From: an uncultured Clostridia bacterium
GTDB taxonomy: Bacteria; Bacillota; Clostridia; Lachnospirales; Anaerotignaceae
NCBI GenBank assembly: GCA_910586765.1
Contig: CAJUJJ010000005.1
Span: forward strand, 1 to 64,000
DNA length: 64,000 nt
Direction: 5' to 3'
Below the pieces are notes generated by a model that saw only the letters and a list, made by a program, of their open reading frames with translations, made no database searches and was not told the origin of the DNA. Of this stretch, positions 43,762 to 53,069 are shown piece after piece; position 1 is the first letter of the stretch; every line of letters starts with the position of its first letter. The position numbers were made by a program, and so were the translations under genes.

Positions 43762-44658
43762 TTATTGTGCTAAATAGGCTTCAAATTTTTTGTTTGCACA
43801 AATACCTATTGTCATAGGGCCAGTATGTGTGGCGATAGTTGCACCAATTTGAAAGGGGTCTATCAATTCCATATCAGGTATATCTGATTTTAATATTTCT
43901 GAAAAAGGAAGCACTTCTTCTGGTGTATTTGTTGTACCTATTGTAAAAGTAAAATCTGAAATGGAAAAATGATTTTTTTGTATATATTCTTTTGTCAGTT
44001 CTGATAATTTTATCATTGCTTTTTTGCGACTGCGAGCAATACCTGCTTTATTGATTTCACCATTTGCTAATACAATAAGAGGTTTAATATTTAATATACT
44101 GCCAGAAAGTGCAGCAACTTTTCCAATTCTTCCACCTTTTTCTAAATGTGTTAATGTCCCCACCATAAAAAAAATGCGACTATCTGCTTTTGCTTTTTGT
44201 ACATAATGGTGTACTGCATCAATATCATATCCAGCCTGCTGCATACGTGCTGCTTCTCTTACAATAAGATATTGAGAACCTGTAGCAGCCCAAGAATTTT
44301 CAATATATATTTTTCTTTGAGGATATTTTTCTTCTAGCATTTGTTTTGCTGTCATAGCAGATTGAAAAGAACCACTCAAAGTATCTGTGATAGTAAAACA
44401 AATAATGTCTTTGCCAGAGTCTAATACAGAAATAAAAGCATCTATATAGTCCTGCACAGGGGGAAGTGATGTTTTTGGAAATAAATTTTGTTCTATCATA
44501 TTTTTATAAAATGTACTAAGGGGGAGTTCTACCAATTCCTTTTGATAGTTTTTTTGGTCTAATGAAACATAAAAAGGAATAACACAAATATGATATTGCT
44601 TTACAATATGGTTGGGAATATCCGCAGCACCATCACTAAAAATTTGAAATAAAGACAT
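43762..44658 (-). CDS. DegV family protein
   Basis: A 298-residue fatty-acid-binding protein. It holds the conserved start FQIFSDGAADIPNHIV, the TSLPPVQDYIDAF ligand lid near residue 60, TITDTLSGSFQSA near 92 and the C-terminal GATIATHTGPMTIGIC. Family knowledge: DegV/FakB proteins carry fatty acids to the FakA kinase for phospholipid synthesis; no fakA is in the window. GGAGG stands before the ATG. The HAD phosphatase follows directly. Confidence 0.93.
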   Translation of the reverse strand: MSLFQIFSDGAADIPNHIVKQYHICVIPFYVSLDQKNYQKELVELPLSTFYKNMIEQNLFPKTSLPPVQDYIDAFISVLDSGKDIICFTITDTLSGSFQSAMTAKQMLEEKYPQRKIYIENSWAATGSQYLIVREAARMQQAGYDIDAVHHYVQKAKADSRIFFMVGTLTHLEKGGRIGKVAALSGSILNIKPLIVLANGEINKAGIARSRKKAMIKLSELTKEYIQKNHFSISDFTFTIGTTNTPEEVLPFSEILKSDIPDMELIDPFQIGATIATHTGPMTIGICANKKFEAYLAQ

Positions 44659-44800
44659 AAAAACTCCTCCTTAAAAATCTGATACATAAATGAATAATAT
44701 TAGTATTTACTTTATCATAACAAATATAATATCTATTTTCAATTATAAATATTACAAGAAGTAGTATAAAAAACCATGTATTGTATCAGTATAGTATATT

Positions 44801-45454
44801 TTAAGGGAAAAGCCAATATACATCATTTACAAAATGTTGTATGTCTTGTATCAGTTTGCAGGTATGATAACCATCTGCAATAGCATGATTTACAAATATA
44901 GAAAATGGTAAAGTAATTTTGTTGTGATGACTGTGATATTTTCCAAAACAAATGATAGGTAAAAGTATTTTGTTTTCTGTAAATGTGTCATAGCTGATAT
45001 TTGTAAAAGATAGCCAAGGCACACAAGAAATAGGACAATAATTTTGTCCAGTTCTAGGTTTTGTTTTAATGCCTTTTATATTTTTGTATTGCTTCATATC
45101 CTGTATTACATTGTTGTAAAAAACGGGAAAAGAAGCATTATATTCTGACCAAATATCAGAAAATGTTTTGTCGTCTTCATGAAAAATGGTATAAGATGGG
45201 TGACAAATATCCCAATAACCTAATTCTCCCTGTTCATTATAGCCCATACGAAATTCTTTATTTTGATTGATATTGTATATAATGGCATATAAAAAAGAGG
45301 GATAAAATTTTAAATGCCTGTGCTTTATTTCAGAAACAAGATTTGTAACATCTATTTCTTGTGTAATAGTATATTTTGCTTTTACTAAGTTGATATAATA
45401 TTGATAATGTTCTTTTCTTTCCCAATGTTGCATATCAATAGGAGTAAATACCAT
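44801..45454 (-). CDS. chloramphenicol acetyltransferase-like protein (CatA family)
   Basis: A 217-residue acyltransferase with the size and fold pattern of type A CAT enzymes, which use acetyl-CoA to inactivate chloramphenicol. The catalytic motif FVNHAIADGYH is near residue 188; the catalytic His and the structural Asp are kept, although the usual HHAVCDG form is altered. PWLSFTN near 143 keeps the catalytic-site Ser. It starts 18 bases downstream of a VOC gene, so both are probably one transcript. Real drug resistance cannot be told from sequence; many gut Firmicutes carry chromosomal copies of uncertain activity. Confidence 0.88.
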   Translation of the reverse strand: MVFTPIDMQHWERKEHYQYYINLVKAKYTITQEIDVTNLVSEIKHRHLKFYPSFLYAIIYNINQNKEFRMGYNEQGELGYWDICHPSYTIFHEDDKTFSDIWSEYNASFPVFYNNVIQDMKQYKNIKGIKTKPRTGQNYCPISCVPWLSFTNISYDTFTENKILLPIICFGKYHSHHNKITLPFSIFVNHAIADGYHTCKLIQDIQHFVNDVYWLFP

Positions 45455-45472
45455 AAAACCACCTCTTTTTAT

Positions 45473-45856
45473 TTATGCTGTAATTTCTATTTGATTACCG
45501 TCAGGGTCTAAAACACAGCTTTCATAATAACCATCGCCTGTTGTACGAGGATAACTGATAATACGATAGCCATCTTCCTCTAATTTTTGTGTTAGCATAT
45601 TTACATTTTCAATAGAACCCACAGAAAATGCCATATGAATATAACCTGTATGAAATAATTCATTGCTGTTGTTATCTAATACTGGGCGTGTCATAATTTC
45701 TAAACGAGTTCCGTCTTGAAATGAAATAAAATAAGTTTCTAAACCGGTTGTTTTATTTTTGTATTTGTTGTTTGAGATACCTCCAAAATAATATTCATAA
45801 AATGATTTTAGCCTGTCTAATTTTTTGGTATAAATTGCAATGTGGTCAATTTTCAT
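45473..45856 (-). CDS. VOC family protein
   Basis: A 127-residue vicinal-oxygen-chelate protein with two beta-alpha-beta-beta-beta units. It starts MKIDHIAIYTKKLDRLKSFYEYYFGG and ends YESCVLDPDGNQIEITA, with metal-type positions at His4, Glu54 (TRLEIMT), His73 (YIHMAF) and Glu near 124. Such proteins include glyoxalases, epimerases and fosfomycin or bleomycin resistance proteins; the substrate is not evident. The CatA-like gene follows after 18 bases. Confidence 0.88.
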   Translation of the reverse strand: MKIDHIAIYTKKLDRLKSFYEYYFGGISNNKYKNKTTGLETYFISFQDGTRLEIMTRPVLDNNSNELFHTGYIHMAFSVGSIENVNMLTQKLEEDGYRIISYPRTTGDGYYESCVLDPDGNQIEITA

Positions 45857-45976
45857 ATAAAACTCCCCTTCTATTTTTAATTAATTGTGTTGTAAATATT
45901 TCATTATAGTATTAACTTTACTTACTATTTTATTTTTTAAATGTGTATTATTCAAAAATAATTAATGTTAATAAGT

Positions 45977-46000
45977 ATCCTCCACTTTTTAGTGGAGGAT
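45977..46000 (-). terminator. hairpin after the 253-residue gene
   Basis: ATCCTCCACT and AGTGGAGGAT form a perfect 10-bp stem with a TTTT loop. It follows the minus-strand gene ending at 46022, but the T run after it is weak in that direction. Confidence 0.6.
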
Positions 46001-46021
46001 TTACTAATAGTATATAATTTG

Positions 46022-46783
46022 TTAATGTCGTGCTATATTATTATGAAAATCTTTCATAATTTCTGTTACGTTATTTGTCTGCATTACAATATCACAAACA
46101 TGAATAGAATTGGTATCATCGTTAAATTGCTTTGCAGGTAATGTATATGTTGTAGTATTTCCGTTTGATAACGAAATGTTAATAACGGCATCTTGACTTA
46201 ATTTTTCACCGTTATAGTTCATTACTATAATAGAAAATGTTTTATCTTGCATACCAAGTATAGAAATAACTTCTTTTGTGGCAACAGATTTCTGCCTTTG
46301 ATAGTCATAATCTAACCAAATGCTATTATTTTCATCTGTAGCATATTTTGGAGTGCTGAAATTAACAAAGATATTACTTTTTTTGTCAATTAACATTAAA
46401 TCTAAATCTACATTGTTGTAAGTACCCCATTCTAAGCTGATTAAATTATCATAAGGGTGAGTAATGATAATGTTACCATTTTCATCAAATTGTTGTAATT
46501 CATCAGAATTTTCTTTTGCTGTTGTATCATTATGATTTAATTTTTCTAATCCTATCATAAAAAGTAACAATAAAAGCAATAGTATTGTATAGATAATGCC
46601 AACTTTAACATTTAAGTAGTATAAAAGCAGCATTAAAATCAAAAAACCTAGAGCAAATCCTATCCAACCAAGTATGTTGTAGGAATCAAATACAGGTTTT
46701 CCGCTTATGTAAATGGTATACAATGAAAATGCGGATAAAAAAATACCCATAATAGCTAATATCCACTTTAGAGGTCTACTCAT
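46022..46783 (-). CDS. membrane protein with extracytoplasmic beta domain
   Basis: A 253-residue protein with about three N-terminal membrane segments (residues 7-25, 38-58, 63-82) and a soluble domain of about 160 residues. The domain pattern (VDLDLMLIDKKSNIFVNFSTPKYATDEN then IWLDYDY) resembles the YfaP/DUF2135 type, which I judge only by eye. The end HVCDIVMQTNNVTEIMKDF is helical. GGGGACTGTT before the ATG is a poor ribosome site. Role unknown; kbl lies upstream on the same strand, 53 bases away. Confidence 0.65.
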   Translation of the reverse strand: MSRPLKWILAIMGIFLSAFSLYTIYISGKPVFDSYNILGWIGFALGFLILMLLLYYLNVKVGIIYTILLLLLLLFMIGLEKLNHNDTTAKENSDELQQFDENGNIIITHPYDNLISLEWGTYNNVDLDLMLIDKKSNIFVNFSTPKYATDENNSIWLDYDYQRQKSVATKEVISILGMQDKTFSIIVMNYNGEKLSQDAVINISLSNGNTTTYTLPAKQFNDDTNSIHVCDIVMQTNNVTEIMKDFHNNIARH

Positions 46784-46836
46784 AACAGTCCCCCTATATT
46801 GTTGTAAAAAATATTCTTTTGTATTGTATATTTATA

Positions 46837-48018
46837 TTATAGTCCCATTTCTTTTTTTACTTTTGCAAAACATTCTACTGCAAAATCTAAATCTTGTTTG
46901 GTATGTCCAGCAGAAATTTGTGTACGTACTCTTGCCTTTCCCATTGGTACAACAGGATAAGAAAAACCAATTACATAAACGCCTAATTCTAACATACGTG
47001 TTGCAAATTCTTTTGCTATTTTTGCATCATAAAGCATAACAGGTACAATAGGGTGGGAGCCTTCTGGAATATCAAATCCTAAACTACTCATTTTTTGACG
47101 AAAATACGCAGTATTTTCGTGTACTTTGTCACGCAATGCAGTGGATTGTTCTAATAAGTCAATTGTTTTGATAGTAGCAGCACAAATAGCAGGAGCAACT
47201 GTATTTGAAAAAAGATAAGGACGAGAACGCTGACGAAGTAAGTCAACAATTTCTTTTTTAGCACTGGTATAACCACCTGAAGCACCGCCTAATGCTTTGC
47301 CAAAAGTACCTGTTAAAATGTCTACTCTGCCCATAACATTACAATATTCTGGTGTTCCTTTTCCATGTTCTCCCATAAAGCCAACTGCGTGACTGTCATC
47401 TACCATAACCAAAGCATCGTATTGTTCTGCTAAATCACAAATACCTTTTAAATTTGCAATAAAACCGTCCATAGAGAAAACGCCATCTGTAGCAATCAAA
47501 CGAATACGAGCCTCTTTTGATTGTTCCAAACAATTTTTTAAATCTGCCATATCATTATTTTTGTAACGCAATTTTTTTGCTTTACAAAGACGAACGCCAT
47601 CAATAATGCTTGCGTGATTTAATTCGTCAGAAATAATAACATCTTGCTCATTAAGCAATGCTTCAAATAAACCACCATTTGCATCAAAACAAGAAGAATA
47701 TAATATTGTGTCTTCCATACCTAAAAAATTGCTTATGCGATTTTCTAATGTTTTATGAATTTGCTGTGTACCACATATAAATCGAACGGAACTTAAACCA
47801 AATCCCCATTTATCATAACTTTCTTTTGCAGCAGAAATCAATTCGCTGTTGTCAGAAAGCCCTAAATAATTGTTTGCACACATATTTACAACTTGTTTTT
47901 TTGCAGTAGTATCAATGCGTGATTTTTGGGGAGTTGTAATAATACGTTCTTCTTTTGCAGTACCTGCATTTTGAATTGTGTTTAAATCATTTTTAAAATA
48001 CTCTAGTGCTTTTTTCAT
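46837..48018 (-). CDS. kbl: glycine C-acetyltransferase (2-amino-3-ketobutyrate CoA ligase)
   Basis: A 393-residue PLP enzyme of the alpha-oxoamine synthase family. The N-terminal SRIDTTAKKQVVNMCANNYLGLS, the DDSHAVGFMGEHGKG strand near residue 205 and the PLP lysine in TGTFGKALGGASGGY near 238 are intact. It should make 2-amino-3-oxobutyrate from glycine and acetyl-CoA, or cleave it during threonine breakdown. No threonine dehydrogenase gene is adjacent, so the direction and the partner are unclear; BioF is the main alternative, but the sequence fits Kbl better. GGAGG stands before the ATG. Confidence 0.92.
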   Translation of the reverse strand: MKKALEYFKNDLNTIQNAGTAKEERIITTPQKSRIDTTAKKQVVNMCANNYLGLSDNSELISAAKESYDKWGFGLSSVRFICGTQQIHKTLENRISNFLGMEDTILYSSCFDANGGLFEALLNEQDVIISDELNHASIIDGVRLCKAKKLRYKNNDMADLKNCLEQSKEARIRLIATDGVFSMDGFIANLKGICDLAEQYDALVMVDDSHAVGFMGEHGKGTPEYCNVMGRVDILTGTFGKALGGASGGYTSAKKEIVDLLRQRSRPYLFSNTVAPAICAATIKTIDLLEQSTALRDKVHENTAYFRQKMSSLGFDIPEGSHPIVPVMLYDAKIAKEFATRMLELGVYVIGFSYPVVPMGKARVRTQISAGHTKQDLDFAVECFAKVKKEMGL

Positions 48019-48065
48019 TTTTAAAAAACCTCCTTAAAAAATAGACTGTTTACAATATAGTATTT

Positions 48066-49256
48066 TTATACTTCATAAGAAACAATTTGTGTATTGCTGT
48101 CCCATTGTATATTATTATTTGTAATACCAAGAGAATTTAATAGAGAACGCAAAGGTAAAAATGTAACACCGTTTTGTACAATAGGTGCTGTATTCATTTG
48201 AGAAGCAACACCATTGATTGTCATAACATTAGAGCCTATGGTATAACAAATTGTTTTTTCTGCTTGTTTTATAGTAATTGTTTGTGTTTGGGTATCCCAT
48301 GTGATGTTTTGTGCATCAATATGAAGTGTACCAGCAACTGCTCTCAAAGGTAATAGTACATTACCATTGTTATCTATAAAAGGAGCAGCCTCTAAATAAC
48401 CTGTTTTGCCGTCGTAAGTATATGTTTTTTGTCCTATAGTAAAAGTAACAGTTTTTGTTGTTTTGATAATGTCTGGTGCAATTTCAAATTCTTTTGAAAT
48501 GGTATTCACTAATGTAATGTTTTCTCCCTGAAAATAACCTACAGAAAAAGTGTGTGTTCCTGCTTCTAAAGAGGAATACTTGTAAGGAAATGTGTAATTC
48601 CATATACCGTCTTCTCCTGTTATAATTGTGCCATATTCTTCATCGTCAATCAATATTTGTAATTTTCTGTTGGCAGCAGCAGTACCTGTTGCATAAGGTT
48701 TTTTACTGCCTTCTAGTGTTTTGATTGTAATAGGTGTTCTGTAAGTAGCAGATGCTTCTTTGTACATACCAACTTTTATGGTATCATATGTATTGTTTCC
48801 GCTTAAAGATAATGAAATATCTTTGTTAATTTCCGAATTTCTTGTTGGAGCAATGTCTAAATTGTGAATTTCTATTACACCATCACTAGTATCTGTTTTT
48901 TTCTGTATTGTAATATAAGCAATAGAAGGATTTTGATAATCAATTTCAAAAAAAACTTTATCTCTGTATTTTCCAGAAGATAATATTTCTGGGCTGTTTT
49001 GAAATATAAAACCATTATCTAATTTTAAAGAATAAATAGTATCTTCTTGTACTGCGATACCACTTTTATCTTTGATACGAAAAGCAGCGATATTAGTAGC
49101 ACCTGTTACTTCTTTTATAGAAGTTGTTTCTAAAGTGATAGGAGAAAATGCAGAGTCTGCTGCAAAAACTTTTTCAATGTTGTTATTGTATGCAGTAAAA
49201 GGGCAACAGGTAAAAGCAAATGCACATAGCATACAATTTAATAATTTTTTCTTCAT
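48066..49256 (-). CDS. secreted protein with two copper-amine-oxidase-N-type domains
   Basis: A 396-residue exported protein. A signal peptide (residues 1-32, LNCMLCAFAFTCCPFTAYNN) is followed by a beta-rich region of about 220 residues, including an Ig-like piece near 190-240 (TTGEDGIWNYTFPYKYSSLEAG-like), then two stalk-type repeats near 270-330 and 335-396. Each repeat has the family mark: LPLRAVAGTLHIDAQNITWD and LPLRSLLNSLGITNNNIQWD, with TQTQTITI or NTQIVSYEV. Such domains anchor exported proteins to the wall in Firmicutes. Role unknown. It is alone, preceded by the 530-base region with the structured repeat. Confidence 0.88.
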   Translation of the reverse strand: MKKKLLNCMLCAFAFTCCPFTAYNNNIEKVFAADSAFSPITLETTSIKEVTGATNIAAFRIKDKSGIAVQEDTIYSLKLDNGFIFQNSPEILSSGKYRDKVFFEIDYQNPSIAYITIQKKTDTSDGVIEIHNLDIAPTRNSEINKDISLSLSGNNTYDTIKVGMYKEASATYRTPITIKTLEGSKKPYATGTAAANRKLQILIDDEEYGTIITGEDGIWNYTFPYKYSSLEAGTHTFSVGYFQGENITLVNTISKEFEIAPDIIKTTKTVTFTIGQKTYTYDGKTGYLEAAPFIDNNGNVLLPLRAVAGTLHIDAQNITWDTQTQTITIKQAEKTICYTIGSNVMTINGVASQMNTAPIVQNGVTFLPLRSLLNSLGITNNNIQWDSNTQIVSYEV

Positions 49257-49439
49257 AATGAAAAACTCCTTTGTGATAATATAATAAAGAAAGAATATAG
49301 TGTCTATTCAAAATTATTTGAAATAGTATTTCTTTCTCATTTCTATTTTACACTATTTTGAGAAAAATTGCTTTAATTTTTTAGTATTATTGTATAAAGT
49401 TTGTATTACATTTTTTAGAAAATTGAATGTAAAATAATG

Positions 49440-49782
49440 GAATATAATAAAAAGCCCCTCTTAAAAATAAAGAGAGGCTTAGTCTGTCAATAAAGTCAAA
49501 ATCTTGGGCGTTGCCCAAACCTACCAACTTTTTTGAAAAAAAGTTGGACAAAAAACTTTATTGGAAAAACTAACGTTTTTCCTTATAAAATTAATGTTTT
49601 TGAAGAAGCGAAGTTTTCGTTTAAAAGTTTGGGTCAAGCCTTTTCAAAGGCTTGTGGGTGTTTGAGGGGCATTGAACGTCCAGTGGACGTTCGCCTAATG
49701 CCGACCGAAGCGAAGCGTAGACATAGCCCTCAAGGTTTTTTGACAAGTTCAGCTCCCTTAAAAATAAAGAGAGGCTTTTTAT
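49440..49782. repeat. palindromic structured element between two terminator copies
   Basis: A 340-base region without a gene. Two near-copies of AAAATAAAGAGAGGCTT with the hairpin AGCCCCTCTT/AAGAGAGGCT bound it at 49454-49480 and 49751-49777. Between them are at least five inverted repeats: TTGGGC/GCCCAA (49504-49518), CCAAC/GTTGG inside a T/A stem (49524-49547), GGAAAAAC/GTTTTTCC (49563-49582), CAAGCCTTT/AAAGGCTTG (49635-49654) and GAACGTCCA/TGGACGTTC (49674-49692). The last is nested in GGCATT/AATGCC and TTGAGGG/CCCTCAA (49662-49733). GC content of 49660-49735 is clearly above the surroundings. No transposase or open gene is present. It looks like a mobile or multi-copy intergenic element. 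Confidence 0.7.
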
Positions 49783-49784
49783 TA

Positions 49785-50198
49785 TCACTGTATACCAGAG
49801 GCAATTTTTTGACGCATAGCTTCAATTTGTTCATCTGTTAAGTCAAGAGGTTTATAAGCAATTTGAATACCATCGTTTTCATAACGAGGAATTAAGTGCA
49901 TATGAAAATGGTCTACTGTCTGTCCAGCTACAGAGCCATTATTTTGCATTACATTCATATATTCTAAATTTAATGTTTTTTTCATTACTTGGGCAATTCT
50001 AATGGCTAATGAAAATAAACGTCCTCCTACTTCTGGGTCTAATTCAAAAATATTAGTAACGTGTTGCTTTAAAAGAATTAACACGTGCCCTTCATTTGCA
50101 GGAAAACGATCCAATATTACTTTAAATTCGTTATTTTCGTATAGTGTGGCAGAACCAAAAGCACCAGATACAATATTACAAAATATACAATCACTCAT
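49785..50198 (-). CDS. HIT family hydrolase
   Basis: A 137-residue nucleotide-binding protein of the histidine triad family. ATG 50198 has AAGGAG upstream; the frame goes seven codons further without a site. It starts CIFCNIVSGAFGSATLYEN with the zinc-type CxxC and has the triad HFHMHLIPRY near residue 98. Family members hydrolyse dinucleoside polyphosphates or AMP-lysine type substrates. A copy of the terminator hairpin at 49751-49780 follows its stop. Confidence 0.93.
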   Translation of the reverse strand: MSDCIFCNIVSGAFGSATLYENNEFKVILDRFPANEGHVLILLKQHVTNIFELDPEVGGRLFSLAIRIAQVMKKTLNLEYMNVMQNNGSVAGQTVDHFHMHLIPRYENDGIQIAYKPLDLTDEQIEAMRQKIASGIQ

Positions 50199-50261
50199 AA
50201 AAAAACGCTCCTTTTCCAAAATACTTTTTATTTTAAGTATAACATGGAAAAGTAATTTTTA

Positions 50262-50777
50262 CTATTTATATTTTGAAAAAAGAAAACAAAGACGAATACA
50301 ATGGTCTTGTTTGTCTGTTATAATTTCAAAAAGAATATCTCTTAAATCTGTTTCTGGAATGGCTACAAGTAGTTCTCTGAAAAAGTCTGTTTGTTCCATT
50401 TCTTGATGTAATGTTTTTTCAATTTCTGAAGCAACATTTTGAGAAACTGTTTTTGTAGTAGTAGGTTGTTCTGTTTGTTGTGTAGAGGAAGACTTTCCAA
50501 AAATATTATATAAAATTTCTTGTAATAGTTTTAGATGTTTTATTTCATCTAAATAAGCATTTCGTAATGTTTCAATATCTGGTTGTAATGCTTCATTTTT
50601 GATAAGTGCATCAAAAGCAGATAATGCTTCCATTGTTTCTTGCTGTGCAATTTCTAACAATTCTAAAAGACGTTTGTCTTGTTTTAAATCCTGTTTTGTA
50701 ACAGAAAGAGTTGTTTCTCTGGTATTAATAGAAGTATTTTTTTGATAAATATTTGTGTTAGAGCGATATGGATACAT
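50262..50777 (-). CDS. ferritin-like (rubrerythrin-type) helical protein
   Basis: A 171-residue protein. After a 35-residue polar start, four helices are likely: QQETMEALSAFDALI, a helix with YLDEIKHLKLLQEIL (DExxH near 75-80), QNVASEIEKTLHQEMEQTDF near 115-135, and LFEIITDKQDHCIRLCFL (DxxDH near 155). The Glu/DExxH spacing is that of ferritin-like di-iron proteins, and a Gln/Thr-rich loop (SSSTQQTEQPTTTKT) splits the two helix pairs. Metal binding is possible but not proved; an E is missing in some expected places. Family not named with certainty. Confidence 0.65.
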   Translation of the reverse strand: MYPYRSNTNIYQKNTSINTRETTLSVTKQDLKQDKRLLELLEIAQQETMEALSAFDALIKNEALQPDIETLRNAYLDEIKHLKLLQEILYNIFGKSSSTQQTEQPTTTKTVSQNVASEIEKTLHQEMEQTDFFRELLVAIPETDLRDILFEIITDKQDHCIRLCFLFSKYK

Positions 50778-50992
50778 ATATGGACTACTCCTTTGCGATA
50801 TGTTTTTAATGCTATGATATGCAGCAGAAAATAAAAAATGATAAAAAAATGTTATTTTTGTATGGAATTTTTTATGTAATAAATATCAAATTTATATGGA
50901 TATTCTATATTTTTTTTGATATGATAAAAAAAGAATATGTGTAGAAATAATACAGTATCATATAACAATAGTGTAATGGGAGTGAGCTATGG

Positions 50993-52051
50993 GTGAAAAA
51001 AATAGTATTGACAGGTGGGGGAACAGCAGGTCATGTAACACCAAATTTGGCGTTAATTCCTGCACTAAAAGCAGAGGGATATGAAATAGTATACATTGGT
51101 TCTGAACAAGGAATGGAAAAAAAACTGATTGAGAAAGTAAATATTACTTATTATGGTATACCAACAGGAAAATTGAGAAGATATTTGTCTTTTAAAAATA
51201 TTACAGATATATTTCGTGTAATTTCTGGCATTAAAGAAGCAACAACATTAATAAAAAAAATAAAACCAGATATTGTTTTTTCAAAAGGAGGTTTTGTTGC
51301 TGTACCAGTGGTATTGGGAGCAAAATTCAATAAAGTGCCTGTTATAGTGCATGAGTCAGATATGACACCAGGATTGGCAAATCGTATTGCAATGCCTTTT
51401 GCAAAAAAAGTTTGCACTACATTTCCAGAAACATTGCAATATATTCCAAAAACAAAAGGTGTAAATACTGGAACACCTATACGAAAAGAGCTTTTTGAGG
51501 GAGAAAAACAAAAAGGGTTAGAATTGTGTGGCTTTACAGAGCAAAAACCAGTTATTATGATGATGGGAGGAAGTCTTGGCTCTGTAAAAATCAATGTACA
51601 GTTAAGAGGAGCATTACCAACACTTTTAAAAGATTTTCAATTAGTGCATATTTGTGGAAAAGGAAATATTGATAAAAAATTAGAAAATAAAAAAGGATAT
51701 AAACAATTTGAATATTTGTCTGAAGAATTACCTCATGTATTTGCAGCAGCAGATGTCATTATTTCTAGGGCAGGTAGCAATTCCATATCAGAATTTTTAG
51801 CACTAAAAAAGCCAAATCTTTTGATACCGCTTTCTGCAAAAGCAAGTAGAGGTGACCAGATATTAAATGCACAGTCTTTTGAAAAACAAGGTTTTTCTAT
51901 GGTGCTGCAAGAAGAAGATATGACATATGTTTCTCTGGAAAAAGCAGTGCGTTCACTATATGAAAACAGACAAAAATTTATTAAAAATATGGAAAACAGC
52001 CATCTTTCAGATGGAGTAAATGAAGTAATAAAATTAATTATAAAACAATAA
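50993..52051 (+). CDS. murG: UDP-GlcNAc:lipid I transferase MurG
   Basis: A 352-residue glycosyltransferase that adds GlcNAc to lipid I to make lipid II at the inner membrane face. It starts MKKIVLTGGGTAGHVTPNLALIP from GTG 50993 after GGGAGTGAG. The HESDMTPGLANRIAM loop near residue 120, GGSLGSVKIN near 195 and SRAGSNSISEFLALKKPNLLIP near 260-280 are all intact. Its sequence is the clostridial branch of MurG. galE follows after 15 bases. Confidence 0.95.
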   Translation: MKKIVLTGGGTAGHVTPNLALIPALKAEGYEIVYIGSEQGMEKKLIEKVNITYYGIPTGKLRRYLSFKNITDIFRVISGIKEATTLIKKIKPDIVFSKGGFVAVPVVLGAKFNKVPVIVHESDMTPGLANRIAMPFAKKVCTTFPETLQYIPKTKGVNTGTPIRKELFEGEKQKGLELCGFTEQKPVIMMMGGSLGSVKINVQLRGALPTLLKDFQLVHICGKGNIDKKLENKKGYKQFEYLSEELPHVFAAADVIISRAGSNSISEFLALKKPNLLIPLSAKASRGDQILNAQSFEKQGFSMVLQEEDMTYVSLEKAVRSLYENRQKFIKNMENSHLSDGVNEVIKLIIKQ

Positions 52052-52066
52052 GAGGAGGAATGTAAC

Positions 52067-53059
52067 ATGAAGATTTTAGTTTGTGGTGGTGCAGGTTATA
52101 TTGGCAGCCATACAGTAAAAGAGTTATTGGATAAAAATTATGAAGTTGTAGTAGTAGACAGTTTGGAAACAGGACATAAAAAAGCAGTAGATGAAAGAGC
52201 AGCACTTTGTGTAGGAAATATTTCAGATGGCGATTTTTTGGAAAGTGTATTTACACAACATAATATAGATGCAGTAATTGATTTTGCAGCTTATTCTCTT
52301 GTAGGAGAAAGCGTAACAGAGCCAGCAAAATATTTTGAAAATAATATTGGAGGTACACTTAGTTTATTGAAGAAAATGAGAGAACATAATGTAAAATATA
52401 TTGTATTTTCTTCTACAGCGGCAACATATGGAGAACCAGAAAATATTCCTATATTGGAAAGTGACAGAACATTGCCAACAAATCCATATGGAGAGTCTAA
52501 GCTTTGTGTAGAAAAAATACTTCGCTGGTTTGATGAAGCATATGGTATTAAGTATTCTGTATTGCGTTATTTTAATGCAGCAGGTGCTCATAAAAGCGGT
52601 ACAATAGGAGAAGACCATTTCCCTGAAAGCCATTTAATTCCTATTATATTGCAGGTAGCATTGGGAAAAAGAGAATTTATAGGTGTGTTTGGAGATGACT
52701 ATCCAACAGAAGATGGTACTTGTATTAGAGATTATATACACGTAACAGATTTAGCAGATGCACATATTCTTTCATTAGAAAAAACAATGCAGGAAAATAA
52801 AAGTCGTACCTATAATTTAGGAAATGGAAAAGGATTTTCTGTAAAAGAAGTAGTGGAAATGACAAGAAAAGTAACAGGAAAAGAAATTCCAGAAAAAATA
52901 GAGCCAAGAAGAGCAGGCGACCCTTCTGTGTTGATTGCATCTTCTGAAAAAATAATAAATGAATTGAATTGGCAACCAAAATATAATACATTAGAAAAAA
53001 TAATTGCTTCTGCATGGGAGTGGCATAAAAACCACCCAAATGGATTTGAAGATAGATAA
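52067..53059 (+). CDS. galE: UDP-glucose 4-epimerase
   Basis: A 330-residue short-chain dehydrogenase-type enzyme that interconverts UDP-glucose and UDP-galactose. The NAD motif is VCGGAGYIGSHTVKEL (residues 4-17), the catalytic Ser/Thr region is FSSTAATYGEPE near 122-131 and YGESK near 144 holds the catalytic Tyr and Lys. AGGAGG stands before the ATG. It shares a transcript with murG, which ties nucleotide-sugar supply to wall or surface sugar synthesis. Confidence 0.94.
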   Translation: MKILVCGGAGYIGSHTVKELLDKNYEVVVVDSLETGHKKAVDERAALCVGNISDGDFLESVFTQHNIDAVIDFAAYSLVGESVTEPAKYFENNIGGTLSLLKKMREHNVKYIVFSSTAATYGEPENIPILESDRTLPTNPYGESKLCVEKILRWFDEAYGIKYSVLRYFNAAGAHKSGTIGEDHFPESHLIPIILQVALGKREFIGVFGDDYPTEDGTCIRDYIHVTDLADAHILSLEKTMQENKSRTYNLGNGKGFSVKEVVEMTRKVTGKEIPEKIEPRRAGDPSVLIASSEKIINELNWQPKYNTLEKIIASAWEWHKNHPNGFEDR

Positions 53060-53069
53060 ATAATAAATA

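Noticed and set aside
49533..49841. 102-codon plus-strand frame across the structured repeat
   Set aside because: It has no ribosome site, runs through hairpins and into the end of the HIT gene on the other strand. It is a by-product of the repeat.
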